In this document: one piece after another, positions 43,791-54,759 of the stretch
Layout: each line of letters opens with the position of its first letter
How positions within the stretch are numbered: position 1 is the first letter of the stretch
Origin: Adiantum capillus-veneris
Lineage: Eukaryota; Streptophyta; Polypodiopsida; Polypodiales; Pteridaceae
NCBI GenBank assembly: GCA_014529385.2
Contig: CM043942.1
Coordinates: 109,075,141-109,139,140, forward strand
DNA: 64,000 nucleotides
Direction: 5' to 3'
Notes under the pieces: model-generated
Told to the model about the DNA's origin: nothing
The model's database searches: none
The model's input: only the letters and a program-made list of their open reading frames with translations
Translations under genes and position numbers: made by a program

Positions 43791-45299
43791 CGGTACCTGT
43801 TAATTCTTGAGAGCAACTTTCCACTTGAGTACTCAAAGCCGAGCTTCCTCTTGGGCTTGATCAATAACCTGCTGTCGTTTGATCTTTCTTTGCTTGGCTG
43901 CATGCATTCTTTCTAGCAACTCATTGGTTAGTGGCAAATTGTATTTCTTTAAACAACATCCACTAATCCAACTAGCCATTGGTTCACCATCTAGGGTGCA
44001 CAATTTTATTGCTCCACTTGGAGATACATATTCAATTATAAATGGCCCGTTTCCCTTTTTCTTAAACTTGGGAATGTGTTGCTTAAGGGAATAGACTAAA
44101 ACTAAGTCCCCTTTCTTGAATATTTTTGTGATTAAGTGGGAATCAAAGAACTGTTTTTGTTTCCGCTTTTGTGCATAGATATGAGCTACAGCAGTTAGCC
44201 TTTACTCATCTACTTTTTTCAAATCTTCAAGTCTTTCTGACAATTCATGTCCAGTCCACTCAAGATGCTGTGCTACCCTTAATGTCGGCAATAGAAATTC
44301 TATTGGAAGTATGGCATCAAGACCATAAACAAGGTTAGAATTATAGCATTTAAAGCTATTTTGAATGAAACTCGATAAGCCATAGAGCAGCATGGAGATT
44401 CATTTCCCAGTCTGTCCTTCTTGAACTAACCACTTTAGTCAGCACCGAGCTAAGAATTTTATTTGTATGCTCAGCTTGTCCATTTGTTTGTGGGTGATAG
44501 GGAGCTGATTTGTTGTGGATGACCATAAACTCATTAAGTAACTACTTGATTATCTCATTGAGAAAATGAGTTCCCTGATCACTGACAATCTCTATTGGTA
44601 GTCCATATCTCGTGAATACGTACTCATATAAGAACGTAGTAGTGGTTCTGGCATCATTCTTTTGAGTTGCTTTAGCCTCGGTCCACTTGGTCAAATAGTC
44701 CGTAGCTACAATGATATTTGAGCTTGGGTTCTATGAGCAGGTAGCTGTATTGGTCCAACAAAATCTATACCCCATTTTGCGAAAGCTCTAGACCCCATCA
44801 TTGGTCTTAAGGGCATGCTATCTACTCGTGTTCGCATTTTTGCTCGTTGACAAGCATCACACCTTCAAACATATTCTTTGGAATCTGCCAAAAGTGTTGG
44901 CCACCATATGCCTGCCATCAAGATTGCTCTTGTGATGGTTTCACAAGAAAAGTGACCTCCAACTAATCCAGCATGTGCTTGTTCTATAATTGGAATATAC
45001 TCGTTTTCATTTTCACAAAGATGCAAATGTTGATCTTTACCTCTCCAATACAATTGGTTCCCAATAAGAGCATAGTCTCTTGCTTCAATTTCAATTGCTC
45101 TTTGACGGCGTTTACTCATATCCTCAGGAAATGTTTGGCTCGATAAGTAAGTAACCAGATAGTTACTCCACTTAGGAACATGTGACATTTGAAACAATGT
45201 TACATGAGGTATGGGTGTTTGTTTTTGACATTGAGGGCAATCCTTTACAAAAGATCGAACATCTCTCCTCATAGTCGGCCAAAATACTCCAAGTCTCAA
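43791..45299 (-). pseudogene. M integrase with second zinc module
   Basis: A zinc module at 45,060-44,860 has H in QAHAGLVGGH and the pair CDAC. The core follows with D in KWGIDFVGP, D in SDQGTHF and E in NGQAEH, spread over frames with stops at about 44,870, 44,735 and 44,555. The C-terminal strand motif TLDGEPMASW is near 43,990. The frame 44,202-44,393 has VYGLDAILPIE, the usual end of the core region. A normal non-chromovirus integrase by order, without a chromodomain. Confidence 0.8.
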
Positions 45300-45302
45300 G
45301 AT

Positions 45303-46106
45303 TCATTGCATACTTTGGTCTTCTGCAAAGTGAAGTCCTACTATGGTAACATGTGCTTGACTTAGGTACTGTTCTTTTTCTTCACGATTAATGCATAAGA
45401 GAAATATCCCGTCCCGATTTCTTTTGTATAGCCTTCCAGCTAGTAATTGATACATAGCCAATTGCTCGATGAATCTGATCGTGATAGGAAGTGGTATTTG
45501 TGAATCCACTTGAGCTATTATCATCAATGACACAATGTTTTTTGACCATCTAGGTATCATTTCCACGGAGAACAAATAGGCATCTGGTAGATCATCGTCA
45601 ACCCCTATAGGTGATTCCCCTAAAACAATCCTCGACAAATGATCTACTCGTTGATGTGTAGTGCCATTTTTTACAACCACAGTGAAATCAAATTCAAGAA
45701 GAATGATGAACCATCTCACTATTCTTCCTGTGCTGCATGGCTTGTTGACCAAATACAACAAAGCTTGGTGGTCCACAAAGAACACAAACTTGTTGGCTAA
45801 TAGGTAATGTCTATACTTTTTAACGGCATAGATCGTTCCTAATCCTTCTCTTTCGGTGGTGGTGTAATTCTTTTCCGCCATGTTCAATTGTCAGCTAGCA
45901 TAAGAAATAGGAAAGTCAATTTTTCCATCTCCTGGTTGAGCTAGTATACAACCGATAGCAAAATTGGAAGCATCTACATGTACATGGAATACCTTATTCC
46001 AATCTGGTGCTTTTAATATTGGAGCTGAGGTAAGATCTTGCTTAAGCTTCATGAAGGATTCTTCACATGCCTCGGTCCATTCAAAGTGCGTAATCAAGCT
46101 ATACAT
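45303..46106 (-). pseudogene. M RNase H and first zinc module
   Basis: RNase H begins with HVHVDASNFAIGCIL (first Asp kept), then YTTTEREGLGTIYAVKKYRHYL and FFVDHQALLYL, and is broken by a stop at about 45,891. Downstream, a first zinc module has H in QAHVTIVGLH and, past a stop at 45,303, KDCPQCQ (pair CPQC) at about 45,230-45,250. The later module at about 44,900-45,060 repeats the same order of parts, so two are arranged in tandem. Confidence 0.8.
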
Positions 46107-46124
46107 GGGTTTTGCAATTATAGC

Positions 46125-47157
46125 TTACATGTAGATGAACTGTCGGTAATATCCACAATGTCCCATGAAGGCTTGTATCCCCTTTACTGTTGTTGGTCTA
46201 GGAAAATCTGCAATGACATGATTTTTTTCAATATCCGTAGCTATGCCATTTTTAGACACTACATGTCCAAGAATTTTTCCTTGTCTGCCCATGAATGTGC
46301 ACTTTTCAGGATTTAAGCAAATCCTATTAAGTCCACATTTTTCGAATACCTTTTTGAGGTGTTCAAAATGATCAGCCCGGATTGATGAATGTACGCATAG
46401 ATCATCCATATATACTTCTAAGAATTTCCTAAGATATTCTTTGAAAGCATGGCTCATCAACCTTTGAAATGTGGCTGGAGCATTAGTTAACCCGATAGGT
46501 AAATATATCCCATTCTGTGGCAAAAGCACTTTTATGCTGATCTTTTGGGTCAACCAAAAGTTGATTGTATCCCGAAAAGCCGTCTAAGAAGCTGTAAGCT
46601 TCTTTGCATGCAGCTCATTCTAAAACATGCTCAATTATTTGAAGAGGAAAGTTGTCTCTAATGGTAGCTGCATTCACCTTTTTGAGATTAACACACACTC
46701 ATAATTTGCCATTCTTCTTCGGTACTACCACAATTGGAGACACCCAATCTGTGTGTTCAATTTCATAAATGAATTTGGTTTCCTTTAGTTTTTCAATATC
46801 TTCTTTTATCTTCCTGGAAAATCTTTCATTATATGTGTATGGCCTTTGTCTACTTGGTTTCACATCATCTCTCATGGGTATGGTATGTTGACAGATTTCC
46901 GGATCAACACCCTTGAGATCCCTGTACGACCAAGCAAAGATTTCTCGGTATTCCTTTAACAAGATTAGCAAAAGCTTTTCTTCTTCTTCTGTTAGGTCAT
47001 TCGCAATGTAAGCAGGTCTAGGCTCTTCTCCTGGTTCAGTCAAGTCTATCCTTTTAGCATTTTCAGGTCCTTCGTAAGATTCGCCCTGTTTTAGTTCCCT
47101 AAAGGTTGTTCGACTATGATTTTTTGATCTTGGAGAGTATACTTTTTGTAATGGCAT
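46125..47157 (-). pseudogene. M reverse transcriptase
   Basis: 47,157-46,699 carries the entry region with FAWSYRDLKGVDP, RRPYTYN-like RQRPYTYNERFSRKI and WVSPIVVVPKKNGK, then a TAA. After about 46,560 a frame (46,125-46,553) has [14 protein letters not shown], the catalytic YMDD in FLEVYMDDLCVHS and ILGHVVSKNG. A region between the two has stops and a shift. Without these it would be a normal Ty3/gypsy RT of the Tat/Athila side (VSPIVVVPKK, IxHTDW). Confidence 0.87.
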
Positions 47158-47880
47158 GGAACATGCATTACATCCTTACCATCCTCTTTTGTGGTTTCTA
47201 TTTCAATTGTGTATATCTCCTTTAGAGCTTTTTTCAACTCTTGATAGTTCTTTTTCTGCTCGACTCTGGTCATGCGTGGTTTCTTATCCTGTGGGTTTGC
47301 TTGAGTACCCTTCCTTGTTTTCCTCGATGTCTGAGACATTTCTGAGTTTTTGTTTGAAGGATATTTGCCTACCAGTTATTTTGTCCTTGACACAATCATT
47401 AGCATCTATCTGCATCAAGAATTGTGTTTTACTGGAGACTGATGGCATAGGTCGTGTTTTCACAATTCTAATGTCTCTTTTTCGTTTATACCATTTTTGT
47501 CTTCTTAATTTCTGGTTTGGAAAGTCAAAAAACTTTTCCTCCCCTCCTTTTAAGAGTAACTTAGCTCTCGTATGCTGTTTTTCCGACTCCGAATCTTCTA
47601 AGGTAGCTGCGTGTCCATCTAACTCATCAGCTGCATCGTAATAGCAATCTGAAAAGACTTGTTGAGCTTTCATTAAGTCTTTGGGTTCCTCACATTCGTC
47701 TTCAATGTTGAGGATTGAAATCATTTGGATGGGAATTATGTCGTAGCCATCCTCATTGCAAAATTGAGTAGGCATAGATGTATTCACACATACATCCATT
47801 GTCGCTAAAATTTGAGTCTACTCGAATGGATCAAACAAATGCTCTGGAAAGGGTTCAGGTACATATGCTTCGTCTGTGCA
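47158..47880 (-). pseudogene. M acidic linker between protease and RT
   Basis: The frame 47,284-47,799 (171 codons) starts near MPTQFCNEDGYDIIPIQM, then an acidic stretch with DAADELDGHAATLEDSESE, then a basic one with RRQKWYKRKRDIR. H1 shows the same acidic linker at 17,357-17,674. A second frame (47,091-47,339) overlaps the RT start. Role unknown; such linkers separate protease and RT in this group. Confidence 0.6.
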
Positions 47881-47909
47881 GTCCCTTTCTAGGACACATT
47901 CTTCTCATC

Positions 47910-48380
47910 TTACGCTTCGTTTTTTGAAGATCCACACATCCAAATAGGAGTGTCTTTGTTTAACCAGGATGGGAGTTTAGTTTCAGTCGAAGAGACTGAA
48001 TCAAACTCTTGGATGGGTGTTTTCAAGACATCTCTATAAGTGTGATCTTTTAGATTGAGTCTTGTTATAGATCCCACTTGCTTCAAGTAGAAATAATTGT
48101 TTCCCCAATCTTGGATAAGCTGTACCTGTCGCATGAAAGGTCTTCCCAATATGATTTCATAGTTGAGTTTTTTTCCAAAGTCTACTATGGCAAGAGTGTG
48201 TTGATATTCAATTCCACAAGAATTGACTATCACCTTTTCAAGCAGTCCTAATGGTCTCTCAATGTTTCCGTCAGCCAACTGAAATTTCATTCGCATTTGT
48301 CTAATGGCTGGTTGTCCCCAGGATTCCCATACTGCTTTAGTGGCTATGGCTATGCTAGCTCCACTATCCAGTATTTCCAT
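47910..48380 (-). pseudogene. M protease (retropepsin)
   Basis: A 156-codon open frame. ILDSGASIAIATK holds the D-S-G triplet, VIVNSCGIEYQHTL the core strand and ILGRPFMRQ the closing motif, followed by IQDWGNNYFYL. It would be an active fold on sequence grounds; the polyprotein upstream is interrupted by a stop at 48,401. Confidence 0.9.
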
Positions 48381-48400
48381 GGTTTCAATGTCATTTTATT

Positions 48401-49180
48401 TCACTGGGAGGGTGGTGTTTCCTTCTTCCCTTCATAATATTCTTCGACTTTGTTCATGGGAACTGATCGAATCTCTTTGTTGTCCATTTCATTTCTCAAA
48501 TTTTCTATTTTTTTTGAGATTAACCCAGTTATCCCCACCTTCTCTGGGGTTTTCTGTAAATCATTCCACAAGTATGGTCTGAGTTTTAATAGTTCTCCCA
48601 AGGTAAGAGTGCATTGGATGGGTGTAGACATGATTGAATAAATGTTTTCTACTTCTAGAGTTTGTTCAGCTCTTTTTACTTGAGTGGTTTTACACACGAT
48701 GGATTCATCGTTGTTATCTCGCAAGTAAGAAGGTAATGTTTTTAAGGTCAATGCTTTCGACATTCCTAAAGCTTCCGATCCACAATCCCCGTACAAAGAT
48801 TGTACATCCATGTTCATATCAGAAGGTAGGTTATCCAACCAGACTTCCTCTATAGGAGCTGACTTTAGAGTTAGGCTCCCATCATTTATCTCTCTCACTT
48901 TTTCCCATAAGTGTCCTGGCCAGTATTCCTCTACGAATGGAATTCCGTCTAAGGGATCTTCGCTGTCAGGCACTATAAGCTCTGGTTCTTTTGTTTCAAG
49001 GAGGGGTTCTGCTACCACATCGGATTTTTCTTTAGTGTCTCCTACCACAAGCTCTTCAGGTTTTGCGATACTTTCAAGCTTGGGTTTTTGTTTTTCTAGC
49101 ATATTTGTGTGATTCTTACCAAATTTTGATAAGCTTCCAGCTTTGCTGCTTCTGTGTCTGAAGATGGATAGTTTTTCCAT
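48401..49180 (-). CDS. M pre-protease region
   Basis: A 259-codon open frame with an acidic N-terminal half (ELIVPDSEDPLDGIPF) and a conserved C-terminal part, IQCTLTLGELLKLRPYLWND. This part has an obvious counterpart in H1 (IRCTITLVQLLLKIKPYLW). Such a segment sits between nucleocapsid and protease in Tat-type elements. No enzymatic motif. Confidence 0.7.
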   Translation of the reverse strand: MEKLSIFRHRSSKAGSLSKFGKNHTNMLEKQKPKLESIAKPEELVVGDTKEKSDVVAEPLLETKEPELIVPDSEDPLDGIPFVEEYWPGHLWEKVREINDGSLTLKSAPIEEVWLDNLPSDMNMDVQSLYGDCGSEALGMSKALTLKTLPSYLRDNNDESIVCKTTQVKRAEQTLEVENIYSIMSTPIQCTLTLGELLKLRPYLWNDLQKTPEKVGITGLISKKIENLRNEMDNKEIRSVPMNKVEEYYEGKKETPPSQ

Positions 49181-49369
49181 TTGTTTTCCATGTTTTGGCC
49201 TGCTTTAAGTCCTGCTTGGTAGGCTTCCAAGTGGCATTAATAGGCTCAAAATTTTATCAATCCTCCAGATTTCATGGTTGTTTCTTTAAACTCACTTCGA
49301 GTTTCTTTCAACTTTCTTGGAATAGCCTCTTTGCTTTCTCCTCAATTTCTACCCGTTGTTTTTGTTTTC

Positions 49370-51880
49370 TCATCTCATATCTTTTGCTTCTGCTCCTTTT
49401 GATTCTTTGAGGAAAAATTTTGTATTTTCCGAATCATCAGAGGAGTTGTGTTTATTTTTCTTGGCCTGGGCTCTAGTGATTACCTTGATTGGAACAATCG
49501 GTTCACTCTTTGATGAGCTACTAGGTATCACTTGGACTATGTTTATTATCGTTTTACCCTTGTTCAAAGGATTTTTAGGACAATCTTTCAGGAAGTGTTC
49601 TCTTTTTTTGCAACATTGTATGCAATAGGCTTCAACTGGTTTGAGGTTTTTGTCAGGCTCTGGACATTCATTTTTCCAATGATCATCAGCACCACAATTA
49701 TGATAGTTTCCTGTTCTTGGCTTCATCATGGGTCTTACCATGGGAGGTTTGACACCTTGATGAGCTACATAATACATTGGTGCGAGCTCTGGTGGAGCTA
49801 AGTCACTATTTCTTCCATTGGTGGTGGATGTGGATTATACCAATCTCCTTCTACGATTACTGTAGAGGAACTAGGCTAGGAACTAGGCTCTGCATAAGGT
49901 GTAACATGCACTAATGCTTGTTCATCTATGACTCCTTCAGAGTGCATATACTTTACAGGCACTGCATTATGTCTCGGATACGGAGGTTTTTATCCCAACA
50001 CAGGTTGAGGTCTTTCCATACCCATTGATGGTCTTTGAGCTTGGGCCATATTAGGCTGATATCTGTACATGGGTTGTCCTTGTAGCCGCATGGGCATGTA
50101 CTAAACATTCCCATCATACTTTGGTCTGAAGTAGCACTCGTGGGTCTCATGGTTGGTCAATTTACCCTCGATTTCACACCATTTTTGTGGCCTAATTGGT
50201 TGTCCTTGTGGAGATATCCCTTGTACTGGTCCCCTCATAGGTGCTTTTTGCATGTTGTTCATCATTTCGTTCATCCTTTTTATCATGTCTTCTATGGCTG
50301 AGAGTGGTGCTGCAGCAGCCGTTCCCACTTGTGCTGGTTTAGTGGATGATGTTTACTCTCTTTGGTTATCCTTAGGGACATCTTCTTCGTTAAAAATTTT
50401 GCAATTGTCTCCTAAGTCAATAGTTTCCGACACACACGCTTCTAGGATTGTATGCTTTTTACTATAGAGTATATCATGAAGTTCTTTATTTAGCAGTCCC
50501 TCCAGAAACAAAGATACAAGTCGTTCTTCTGCAGGTATCTCTAGCTCTGGGCATCTAGCAATGTATTGTTTCATTCGAGTTGCACAATCCCTAACAGACT
50601 CACCATGTTTCTGTTTAAAGCTGTAGATTTGAGCTACCGTATTATGTTTGATCCCCGTTTTGGAACAAGAAGCTACAAATCCTTAAGCTAATGTGTTAAA
50701 GTCCATGATTGACCTTGGTGGAATGTTTTGGAACCATTTCAATGCTTTTCCTTCTAATGTCATTCCAAACCCCTCGAATTGAGTATGAAAATTGAATATA
50801 CGCTCTGCTCTTAGCACTTGCTTAAAGCTTGCTAAGTGGTCGTATGGATCCCCTGTATTTTGTGACCCATTTCTGAAAAAATCAACTGGTCTGACGCGTC
50901 TGTTTGGTTCAACGCCAAGTCTTCTGACAATTGGTCCTGTTTCGAGTCCTTCAAACCAGTCTGTTGGAAATAGTGACTCATGTAGCCCTGGATTGGCCTT
51001 AGTGTCACCCGATTTTCTACCTGATGAGGTGGTTTCGGGTTTCTTCACATTACTCTCAGATGATCTCTCACGGTGTTCATCTCTTGGAATTGTCTTTGGT
51101 CCTTGTCCCAATATCCAATCCCGTATGGAATACCATTGGTATTTGGTTTGTTCTACCTCCTCAAAGTCATCATAACAAAGTTGTTGTTATAACAATCCCT
51201 AAATAGGTAGGTTGGTAGGTATGTTGATCCCTTATCTTTGATCTTGAAGATATAGATGATGTTCATGGCCGTTAATTTTCTTGGTTTGGTGTGAGAAGTC
51301 CACTAAAGATCTTTTATGTTTCTATCTTCCCAACAATAGACCCCGATCCTAGGATTATTTGTACTGAGCCGTTTCAAGGGCTTCAAGTCTACTTGATCGT
51401 ATCCCTCGAACTCTAAAGTTGGTGGTTCTTCTTTTGCTGACATATCTGGGATTATGGTGTTGACTTCTTATCCCCATTTGTCTATCACGTCAGGGTTTTC
51501 AACTTGTAAGTACTGAGTACCATTTTGATCCATGTAATTTTTTCCTTGTTTGTTTGCCCTAACGTCTTCTTCGAACTCAATACCATGGTCATCAATGCGA
51601 ATAGCATACTCCTCATTAGGGTCCAAGTAAACATGGGCTCCATGACGGTTACTCTTGTAAGAAGATAGTATACACTTATAGTGCACTGTCGTTCCAGTTT
51701 TCGAGTGAATCGAGTAAGAAGACATTTCAGATGTTGAATCTGAAAAAGTGCTACTGAGACTTCTTCCAGAATTGTGTGCAAGGAATATCCTTGATTCACT
51801 CTTTCTTCGGTAGATACTCTACTGGAGGTTTCTCCGAGTATGCCATGATTTCCTAGTACACGACCAGATCTAAGGTTCAT
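49370..51880 (-). pseudogene. M gag
   Basis: The start ATG is at 51,878-51,880 (MNLRSGRVLGN), the LRSG/TRSG start typical of Tat/Athila gag. The N-terminal domain with RIDDHGIEFEEDVRANKQG is at 51,468-51,725. The capsid region lies at 50,683-51,111 (FNFHTQFEGFGMTLEGKAL) and 50,353-50,574 (RCPELEIPAEERLVSLFLEG). A CysHis motif WCEIEGKLTNHETHEC is at about 50,150-50,200. Tandem knuckles NCGADDHWKNEC and CIQCCKKREHFLKDC lie in 49,370-49,777, followed by a basic tail. Frame breaks occur at about 51,720, 51,468, 50,683 and 50,100. The long N-terminal region before the capsid is more than 250 codons. Confidence 0.85.
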
Positions 51881-51889
51881 ATAGACTTA

Positions 51890-53345
51890 TGAAGCCCTGG
51901 ATAGACTACTGACCTTTGGATATTGACTTGTCGTCAATATCCACTTGATTCAATTGCAACTTTCTGTCAAGCCACTGATTCCTTGTCTGCAACCTGATTC
52001 CTGTACAAATTTGATCAAGTTAGCTATTCTTATATAAAGACAATAGAGTTTTTGCTACTCTCATCATTGGTCTCTGTGTATCACTTCCAATCGCGCTATG
52101 GGAGTTAAACTACCTTTCAGATTTGACTTTAGCAAAAATTCAAAGGTTTGATTTGCAACCTATAAAGTGAGTGTACATGTATCAATTTTGATCCGATTGA
52201 ACCCAAAATTGCCTTGTTATGTTGGTTTAACACTGCATAGCTCAAAAGTCAAAGTTGATGTTTGTGGATAGCAGAAGTAAATAATCGCGATTATCTACTT
52301 TTGTCAGTTTTTTACACTTTTTTGATTGGTTTGGCAAGTATACAACTTGTTGAAGTCTTTGGACAAGTTTCAACAAGTTTGGACAAAATCTGATCAAGTT
52401 TATCAGCTGTTTTGTGTCCGCAGACTCTGGTTTCGAGAATCTGGCTTAAGTTCTCACTTTTGGGATCCAAATTTTACTAAAATTGATTTGTGAGGTCTAC
52501 TTGATATGCTTGACCTTGTGGTATACTCAAACTTGCAAATTTCTCAAGTTTTGAAGCAGATGTAAATAATCGCGATTATTTACTCCAGCTATAATTTTAT
52601 AACTTTTTGCCCCAACTTTGACGCAGATCTGTTAAGCATCTTAAGTTAAGGTCACTAGTCAAGTTTCATCAAGTTTGGACAATTTTTGGTCAAATGGTCA
52701 TCAATTATCAGTCCGCAGACTAACTTTGCAATTTTAGTCACAATTTTCAATCGAGTAATCCAAATCTTACCAAATTTGGATTGTGGGCTTATTATAACAT
52801 GTTAAAGCTAGTGGCATACTGATTGGTAAAAAAAAGTTGAAAAATAGGCCAGATGTAAATAATCGTGATTATTTACTTCTGAAAATTTTTTGGCCAACTG
52901 AGCATGTACACCACATGTTTATCACATCAACATAAGCCTATGAATCAAATTTCAACAAGTTTGAATATTTTTTTTCCAATTTATACTCAAGATTCAAAAA
53001 GTCAATACAAACTTTAGTTTTTACCCATTTTTTGCCAGTTTAGTGATCCAAATCTCTTGGGCCTTTACAAAAGTTGTTTGTACACATGCAATGAGTCAAT
53101 GGTATGAACCTTGGTCAATTTAGAGCAGAAAGTTAATAATCGTGATTATTAACTCTAGGCTTGAAATGAGCACTTGTTGGCATTTTTTTCAAAGACAGTC
53201 CTTATATGAGCTATTTTAAGCCTATGAATCAAGTCAAAAATTCAGCCTAAAATGTCAAGAAAAAGTAAATAATCTGAGTTTTGGCCAACTCTTGAAATTT
53301 TTACCTCGAAGTGTCTTTGAGCTTACCAACTGGTTCGGACAAACT
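51890..53345 (-). repeat. M leader: about 285-bp tandem units with palindromes
   Basis: Four palindromes lie at 52,277-52,298, 52,562-52,583, 52,855-52,876 and 53,131-53,154, centres 285, 293 and 277 bp apart. The second contains TAAATAATCGCGATTATTTA. The other three have core ATCGCGAT or ATCGTGAT with at most one or two arm changes, and the fourth has AGTTAA/TTAACT arms. Between them, diverged copies of phrases such as CAAGTTTGGACAA and TTTTTGGCC recur at similar places, so the whole unit is tandemly repeated. The array is untranslated, between primer site and gag. Confidence 0.85.
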
Positions 53346-53825
53346 CTTAGGCTTACTCTCTAGTCGGATTGAGTGATTTTGACTCTTTTCGAGCTATTTC
53401 TAGCCATAGACCTGAAATCTACAACTTCCAATAACAAATCACACTTGATTCTTTCAGAGAGAGCAATGTTCTAAAATCCACCTCGGATCTACTTACCCTA
53501 CTCCTAGATTCTCATGCAATGGGGTTGTGGAAAGTGTCCACAAACACTCGTTTTCTTGTGTTTTTAATGTTTTTCACAGCCTTGATCTTAAGACTTGTCT
53601 CGTCTACCAATCATTCTCAAAATCCTAATCTAATTCTACAATCCTACAATCCTAAAGGAACTCAGCAAGTACGATTACTTCCAAGCTACCTCTACACAAC
53701 AAAAGACGACAATCTTAAGCTATGCGGTTTCTAAAAGAATTTTTTGAACTCTAAGCGAACCTACAGGAAGTTAAAGGACAACTACACAAGACGCTCGTGT
53801 TTTTCTCTAGTTTAGGTCTCTTCAA

Positions 53826-53843
53826 TCCCCGATAGAGGCACCA
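53826..53843 (-). promoter_or_regulatory. M primer binding site, tRNA-Asp type
   Basis: On the minus strand TGGTGCCTCTATCGGGGA lies two bases after the LTR. It differs from the H2 site by a few substitutions in the middle. Confidence 0.78.
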
Positions 53844-53845
53844 AA

Positions 53846-54759
53846 TGTGGGGCGCATGTCTAACCTCACCATCCTATCTTATTGCAGTATTAGCGAGAGC
53901 CATGATTAATTTGTCAAACCATGGGACGAAACTGGCTCAAGTAGTGCATAGAGGCTACAAGAGGTTTTCAATCTCTCGAAAAACAACTAACAACTCACAT
54001 CTAACTCAGGCTACACTCAAGTCATTGAAATCACCAAAAGCCAATCGCTCATCGACAAATAATTCACATCCATTATAGCATCAAATGACATCCAAACGTA
54101 ACGAAACTTTTAGGACATGTTTATAAGATTTAAGCACACATGCTTATGGTCTCAAACCCCACTTTAGGTCAAGTTCCAAAATCGCAATTATTAACAACAA
54201 TTGACCTAGTCGTTTTTGACCCAGAATGCATCTAAATGCTTAGCAGTAATGCCCCAATACCCCGCCTATGCTTAGTTTTTGATTTGAACGTGTAAATTTC
54301 TAGTTATGAAAAAATTAGGCCGCGTGTCAGCAACGCCAAAAGCTACAAAATACTGTGAACTACTTATATCAATGCATAGAGATCTTACCTGCAGTTGCAA
54401 TGCAACAAACACAATCGCAATGTGACAACCGGGGAGAAAGTAGGAAGCGCGAGAAGGAGAGGAGTGAGCATTGTTAGCTCACACTGTGTATTTCTTATCC
54501 AAAAACTTTTAAGAAACTTACAAAAATTAGCTTTTATACCTTAGCCAAGGTTTTTGGGTGGTCAAAACTAATAATCTGGAGTTCTACCAAAGCTGGGTAA
54601 TGACTGGCTGATACAATCTGGAAGCTTGTAGCCCCGGCGCATTAATTAAAGAGTTTATCGGAGAAAATAGGAGTTACAATATTCCCGATTTATCAAAATA
54701 ATAAATGTTTTACAAAGAGAATACCGAAAAATGGTGTTCGTATTAGATTGCTGCTAACA
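53846..54759 (-). repeat. M 5' LTR, uninterrupted
   Basis: 914 bp. On the plus strand it starts TGTGGGGCGCATG and ends TGCTGCTAACA. It is the reference copy for the Copia insertion site in the 3' LTR. Its ATCGCGAT has mutated to ATCGCAAT at 54,181-54,188. Confidence 0.93.

Larger units (their letters stand above)
30754..54759 (-). mobile_element. M: giant Ty3/gypsy element with extra ORFs
   Basis: It measures 24.0 kb, or about 18.8 kb without C1. The 3' LTR is at 30,754-36,856, the 5' LTR at 53,846-54,759. The 5-bp target duplication is CTAGG (30,749-30,753) and CTCGG (54,760-54,764), one mutation apart; joining the flanks restores the H2 leader. Order in its own direction: LTR, primer site, 2-kb palindrome-rich leader, gag, pre-protease ORF, protease, acidic linker, RT, RNase H, two zinc modules, integrase, second protease-like domain, Trp-motif ORF, non-coding gap, long coiled-coil ORF, hairpin, polypurine tract, LTR. 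The pol has no second RNase H, unlike T. Stops and shifts occur throughout. LTR divergence looks like several per cent. Confidence 0.9.

Noticed and set aside
52277-53154. CRISPR-like array from evenly spaced palindromes
   Set aside because: Spacing is about 285 bp, the spacers are diverged copies of one another, and the genome is eukaryotic.
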